Shown one piece after another: positions 61,660 to 64,000 of a DNA stretch of 64,000 nt. The stretch comes from Tetragonia tetragonoides (Eukaryota; Streptophyta; Magnoliopsida; Caryophyllales; Aizoaceae). Both the position numbers and the translations under genes were made by a program. How positions within the stretch are numbered: the first letter of the stretch is position 1; the number at the start of each line of letters is the position of its first letter. The stretch spans positions 40,856,766-40,920,765 of the forward strand of contig CM076147.1 of NCBI GenBank assembly GCA_038025085.1. Direction: 5' to 3'. A model generated the notes under the pieces. It worked only from the letters and a program-made list of their open reading frames with translations, did no database searches and was not told where the DNA came from.

Positions 61660-62395
61660 CCCAGTAAGTATCCCGCCTAGGGCGGGGTCTGGGGAGGTCC
61701 AGATGTACGCAGTCTTACCCCTAACTAGTCGCCTAGAAGAGAGACTGTTTCCGAAAGACCCACGAAAACTTTTTTTTTTTTTCATTTGCAAAACGTTTTT
61801 TCGGGTAATAAAGCAATAAGTGTTGATCAAAAGGGCAAGAAAAGTAGAACTGTAAACATACTAACACAGGATATTACTAGATGAACTACATACAGTGAAG
61901 GAGGCACTACAGGCTATGAACAAAATGAATCAACCTCTATTACTAGCCAAATGCAAAACCCTAATCTAACGAGGGTTCTCTACACGAATCCTGCTACGCC
62001 ATAATTTCCTATCTAGGACCAAGTCCTCGATAAGTTCTAGAAGGGTCAAATCCTGTCTGATTACCTCTCCCCAAATCTTCTTCGGGCGTCCTCTTCTTCG
62101 TTTACAGTCTCTAAGTATAATTCTCTCACACCTTCTCACCGGTGCATCTCGATGCCTCCTCCTCACATGCCCAAGCCACCTAAGCCTCGTTTCTCGCATC
62201 TTGTTGTCAATATCGGTCACTCCCACCTTGCCTCTTAACACTTCGTTCCTAATTCTATCTCTTCTTGTGGCGTTGCACATCCAGCGAAGCATCCTCATTT
62301 CGGTCACCCGCATCTTCTGCACATGCACCTGCCTCACCGGCCAACACTCCACCCCATATAGCATAGCTAGCCTGATGGCTGTACAGTAAAAAATG
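61594..62395 (-). mobile_element. 5'-truncated RTE-type LINE with RT C-terminus
   Basis: The minus-strand frame 62384-61966 reads [18 protein letters not shown], then [19 protein letters not shown] and [17 protein letters not shown], the C-terminal end of plant RTE reverse transcriptases. A ~300-bp 3' UTR follows, with the same 3' domain as the 59.9-kb copy (about three differences over 120 bp), and then a (TTG)n tail at 61594-61660. The RT catalytic domain and endonuclease are absent. The target duplication is unclear. Confidence 0.85.
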
Positions 62396-62680
62396 AAGCA
62401 ACCAAGGAAAGGAAAGGAAACATGTACTAAAAATGATTATGTGCTCCGGCTTTCTTTTCCCAGAACTGATGTAAAAATCAAGCAGGGACTCCCTAATGAT
62501 GTGATTAAGAATGTATATATTATAGCAAAACTGAAATGGAGTTTCAATATGTTCTGAAAAAGCAGCTTCATAGCATAATTTTGATTCTCCTCCAGTTTCT
62601 ATGCTGTCCTATAAAGAGGATTTCTAAAGCCAAACATAAGATAGGAATGTCTACTTCACTACAGGTGATCAATTTGACAA

Positions 62681-63594
62681 TCATGAGAAGGCAAGATGGG
62701 AAAATCCCCAAGGATGATAATGGCTTACTTCATCGTCTTTCTTCTCGTCCTTGTCTCCTGTGAAAAACTTGTAGCCACCATAGAGCAATGCTCCCCATCC
62801 AGCTAAAGAAACAATGACAAACTGCAAGTCCAAATCCATGAGCTTTTATAATTTGACTACTCAGTACTCAACTCCAATCTAAAATTTCAAAATAAAATAC
62901 TTCCTCAATGATTCCAAAACATTTGGGGATTTAACACAGTAAAACCAATCTTGGATCAGTAACACAACACGGCATGTCCCTAAATATTTGCGCCTATGAT
63001 AACTAAGCACAATTCACTCTGAAAATAACAACTCACTTTCTCCCTAAAGATAATATTCCATTAAGATCGTCACATAACTTTTACATGACAAAGATGACAA
63101 TATTTGTACAGAATTTACATGCATACCCTAATTCCTGAAGGTAACCACAGATGGCAAAGGAGGAACAATGCACTTTGTGAAGTTAACCAGTTTTAGTACA
63201 AGACTAGTTCTTTAAATGTTTTTAAAAGAGGATTAGGATGATATATGAGTTAATGCAAAGCAGATTCAAATTACTCCAGAGTCCAGGGTCAAAATTATGA
63301 GTTAATACTTAATACATAGCAGGGTCAAAATGAGGAGTTACTGCAAGCAGGGAAATTAGACTGTATACTTTGCTTGTTGAAAAAATATCAACATCCATGT
63401 TTGCAATTTGCCCAAAATGCTCATTTGCATGCAATAATTTGCTCAACAGAAAAAAATGTCAAGATAACATCATTCGATATCGGCATTTGAAGAGAAGTAT
63501 CAAAGATATGCATTAAGACTCACTTGCTCTTCCTTCCATTTTGATGGGCTCAGAGGGTCCTGCCAAAAGTTCACCTTCGGAGGGCCATGGTGAT
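62681..63594 (-). CDS. 3' exons of a small single-pass membrane protein (partial)
   Basis: Exons 63594-63524 and 62821-62681. They join as HHGPPKVNFWQDPLSPSKW, KEEQ, then FVIVSLAGWGALLYGGYKFF, TGDKDEKKDDE, in frame with GCAG acceptors and a GTGAGT donor. This looks like the C-terminus of a short protein with a membrane helix and a charged tail. I do not recognise the family; a mitochondrial inner-membrane accessory protein is a guess. The end is uncertain: either stop at 62681 or a further splice at GAA/GTAAGC (near 62722). The 5' exons lie beyond the right edge or are too short to see. Confidence 0.55.
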
Positions 63595-64000
63595 CTGCAA
63601 CATAAACAACATACGCAAAAATATTTACGGAACATATCAACAAGAAATTAATTGCTCCTTTACCAATCACCCTCCATGTATCTAATATATATACATGTTC
63701 ACTTAGTGTTTTCTCCCCATTATTATTTGCAAATTTCTTAGCAGTAGAACAAGTTAGCAAGAATATCTAAGTATTATGAAATTAGAGTAAGTCCCCAACC
63801 CCATGCAATCATGTATGAACTTAAGGTGTGGCAGAACATTGGTTATCTCATTACTTTGGAATATTTTTTCCCTATTTTTACCCTCTAAGTCACTTTGTTG
63901 TGCATAAGCCTTCAACTGTGTCTGTATGATAAGCTTAATAAGTTCTTCCAATCTGAGATGCTGAATCTGAGTATGAAATGCATGTACACTAAAACATAGT
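63595..64000. other. Intron or upstream sequence of the partial gene
   Basis: AT-rich with no recognisable exon; presumably intron of the minus-strand gene that continues past the window. Confidence 0.4.

Overview
The window is nuclear DNA of a flowering plant, almost certainly a core eudicot. Genes have GT-AG introns with AT-rich spacers. The families are plant-specific (CrRLK1L receptor kinase, ULTRAPETALA, CC-NB-ARC, root-cap protein), and plant transposons of most classes fill the gaps. I cannot name the species from sequence alone.

Layout. 0.2-3.6 kb: a tandem pair of short CC-NB-ARC genes without LRRs (+). 4.9-7.8 kb: a HAL2-like 3'(2'),5'-bisphosphate nucleotidase, AHL (-, 3 exons). 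8-26 kb: a gene-poor block holding SINEs, a Helitron with a nested MITE, two Mutator-like elements with 9-bp target duplications, a broken Ty1/copia element fused to an RNase H fragment, and one nuclear tRNA-Phe gene. 26.7-29.3 kb: THESEUS1 receptor kinase (+, one coding exon). 29.8-31.3 kb: a root-cap/LEA-related secreted protein (-) with an apparent +1 frameshift. 33.3-35.8 kb: LDL2, an LSD1-type histone demethylase (+, 2 exons). 37.2-38.3 kb: an ULTRAPETALA gene (-, 3 exons). 40.7-51.1 kb: a plastid-type PLP-dependent 'methionine gamma-lyase/aluminium resistance' family enzyme (+, 12 exons) whose intron 9 carries a non-autonomous LTR element. 52.8-59.8 kb: a predicted plastid membrane zinc-ribbon protein (+, 6 exons) whose intron 2 holds a ~300-bp satellite array split by a hAT element. 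59.9-62.4 kb: two RTE-type LINE 3' ends. 62.7-63.6 kb: the last exons of a small membrane protein (-) that runs off the right edge.

The genes do not form one pathway. AHL, THE1 and the root-cap gene stand in the same order as Arabidopsis At5g54390, At5g54380 and At5g54370 (recalled from memory), so this looks like an old syntenic block in which the AHL-THE1 gap has been inflated by transposons while the THE1-root-cap gap is only about 0.5 kb. LDL2 and ULT are both chromatin regulators of development but are probably neighbours by chance. No previously undescribed multi-gene system is evident. The most unusual items are the NB-ARC pair with shared loss of Walker-B and sensor-1 residues, the frameshifted root-cap gene, the ULT gene with a hydrophobic N-terminal extension, and the satellite array inside an intron.
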